NCBI GenBank assembly: GCA_012295275.1
Contig: CM022678.1
Location: 15,788,045 to 15,808,044 of the forward strand
Source of the DNA: Chrysomallon squamiferum
Taxonomy: Eukaryota; Mollusca; Gastropoda; Neomphalida; Peltospiridae
Direction of reading: 5' to 3'
DNA: 20,000 nt
The notes below the pieces were generated by a model that was not told where the DNA came from, ran no database searches, and saw only the letters and a list, made by a program, of their open reading frames with translations. The position numbers and the translations under genes are program-made. How positions within the stretch are numbered: position 1 is the stretch's first letter; every line of letters starts with the position of its first letter. Positions 19,284-20,000 of this stretch are shown in pieces.

Positions 19284-19591
19284 GAACGAGGGAAACATCA
19301 CATATATTTATATACACAAACACAAATCAAGAACTCAACGTTTAGGAAAAACAACAAATTAAACTACTAATTACCAATTTTAATTTCATTGTTAGTAACA
19401 CAAACATTCAGTAGATTTATGTGTGTACATGCTCGTGTGTTTATCATATATTTATGGTGCATACGTGTGTGCGTGTGTCTCTATAATATGTGCGTGTGTA
19501 GTAGGTTGCATATATTGGTATGCGCGCACGTGGTTTGCATTTTGTATGTGATAAATCTTTCATTTGTGACAACAACAAAAAAATTATAATT
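19284..19591. other. Spacer downstream of the chitin-binding gene
   Basis: GTGTG-rich sequence at about 19420-19510 lies beyond the poly(A) signal of the minus-strand gene. No separate gene is seen. Confidence 0.65.
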
Positions 19592-19597
19592 TTTATT
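19592..19597 (-). terminator. Poly(A) signal of the chitin-binding exon
   Basis: TTTATT on the plus strand is AATAAA on the minus strand. It lies about 90 bp beyond the stop codon at 19686-19688, a normal distance for a short 3' UTR. Cleavage would be expected 10-30 bp further on, near 19565-19580. Confidence 0.6.
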
Positions 19598-19650
19598 ACA
19601 TTTATAAAACTAACAAAATAAAGACACCTAATCAAACTGTCTGTACTGAA

Positions 19651-19662
19651 AGTCACGTGACT
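19651..19662. promoter_or_regulatory. 12-bp palindrome with an E-box
   Basis: AGTCACGTGACT is a perfect palindrome that includes GTCACGTGAC, the sequence known in vertebrates as the CLEAR/E-box motif of TFEB/MITF-class bHLH-ZIP factors. It lies in the predicted 3' UTR of the minus-strand gene, about 25 bp after the stop. Function is unproven. Confidence 0.35.
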
Positions 19663-19685
19663 ATTTTGTCCAACGGTCTTTTCGT

Positions 19686-19894
19686 TTAGTTCCACCACTG
19701 GCATGATCTCATCCACATGCAGCTGTTCTTTCTGGCGTCGAAACCTGTGTTTACCGGACACGTCAGTTTATAGGACGCGAGCTGGTTTCCCCAGGTGACA
19801 CAGAGGTAGAAGTTCCTGCAGCTGCTGGGATCTCTGTGTAAACCGGGACCCAAGCGTTTGCAGTCTTGTCCGCTCTTTACAGGTTTGTTTATTA
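19686..19894 (-). CDS. Terminal exon of a secreted chitin-binding (CBM_14 / peritrophin-A) protein
   Basis: The minus-strand frame encodes about 66 residues ending in CQWWN and TAA (19686-19688). It contains all six cysteines of a peritrophin-A domain: DCKRLGPGLHRDPSSC, then CRNFYLC, then LTCPVNTGFDARKNSC, then CMWMRSC. The C-x-x-F-Y-x-C block, CP before a glycine and FD before the fifth cysteine are family hallmarks. Such domains bind chitin outside the cell, in gut lining, shell matrix or mucosal proteins. The last two cysteines are closer together than usual (C-x4-C). An acceptor (ATATTTTAAACAG) places the exon start at 19894; an alternative AAAG would start it at 19874. Upstream exons, signal peptide and start codon lie beyond the window, so the full domain number is unknown. 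A poly(A) signal follows at 19597-19592. Confidence 0.88.
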
Positions 19895-19930
19895 CTGTTT
19901 AAAATATTGTATATAGGAAAAAACGAATGT

Positions 19931-19931
19931 G

Positions 19932-19968
<37 letters not shown>

Positions 19969-19977
19969 TGAGAGAGC
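19931..19977. repeat. AT and AG tracts in the intron of the chitin-binding gene
   Basis: An AT array at about 19932-19957 is followed by a short GA tract. Read on the minus strand, this is intron immediately upstream of the terminal exon. Confidence 0.85.
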
Positions 19978-20000
19978 CAGAAGCGGACCCACAGACAGAA

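Overview
This is eukaryotic nuclear DNA. It is very AT-rich and crowded with long di-, tri- and tetranucleotide microsatellites, and it has no bacterial-style operon, rRNA gene, CRISPR array or long open reading frame. The one securely identifiable protein piece is a six-cysteine chitin-binding (peritrophin-A / CBM_14) exon on the minus strand. Its wording (a GLHRDP block followed by CRNFYLC) is the style I associate with molluscan and other lophotrochozoan secreted proteins. A mollusc is my best guess. The species cannot be read from this window, and I found no copy of the octopus/squid tRNA-derived SINEs that I know.

Layout: 1-2.8 kb is AT-rich spacer with CA, TATC, ATT and GAA arrays. From 2.8 to 7.5 kb there are long GA, GT and CA/CT arrays, a 66-bp sequence present twice (2276 and 4608), a small element with inverted ends (6592-6839), and the first of two clusters of CRE-like TGACGT sites. 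From 7.5 to 9.3 kb lies less AT-rich sequence: the second TGACGT cluster, a TATA-like box followed by a small start-exon candidate, a higher-order TAG/GCA repeat array, a group of nuclear-receptor-type half-sites and a hairpin next to a tRNA-like segment. From 9.3 to 13.5 kb most sequence is simple repeat, with two short cysteine-containing exon candidates on the minus strand. From 13.5 to 14.3 kb there are open segments on both strands; the minus one has near-even GC and a relaxin-B-chain-like stretch. From 16.0 to 16.7 kb is a CpG-rich island that looks like a promoter with a non-coding first exon ending in a consensus donor. At 17.16-17.38 kb is a decayed tandem repeat of about 38 bp. The right end carries the chitin-binding terminal exon with its stop codon and poly(A) signal.

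Apart from that terminal exon the window reads as intergenic or intronic DNA. The small exon candidates rest on splice-site consensus and open frame only. Several contradict one another on opposite strands, which shows how often such matches arise by chance, so they carry low confidence. I see no evidence for a new multi-gene system.
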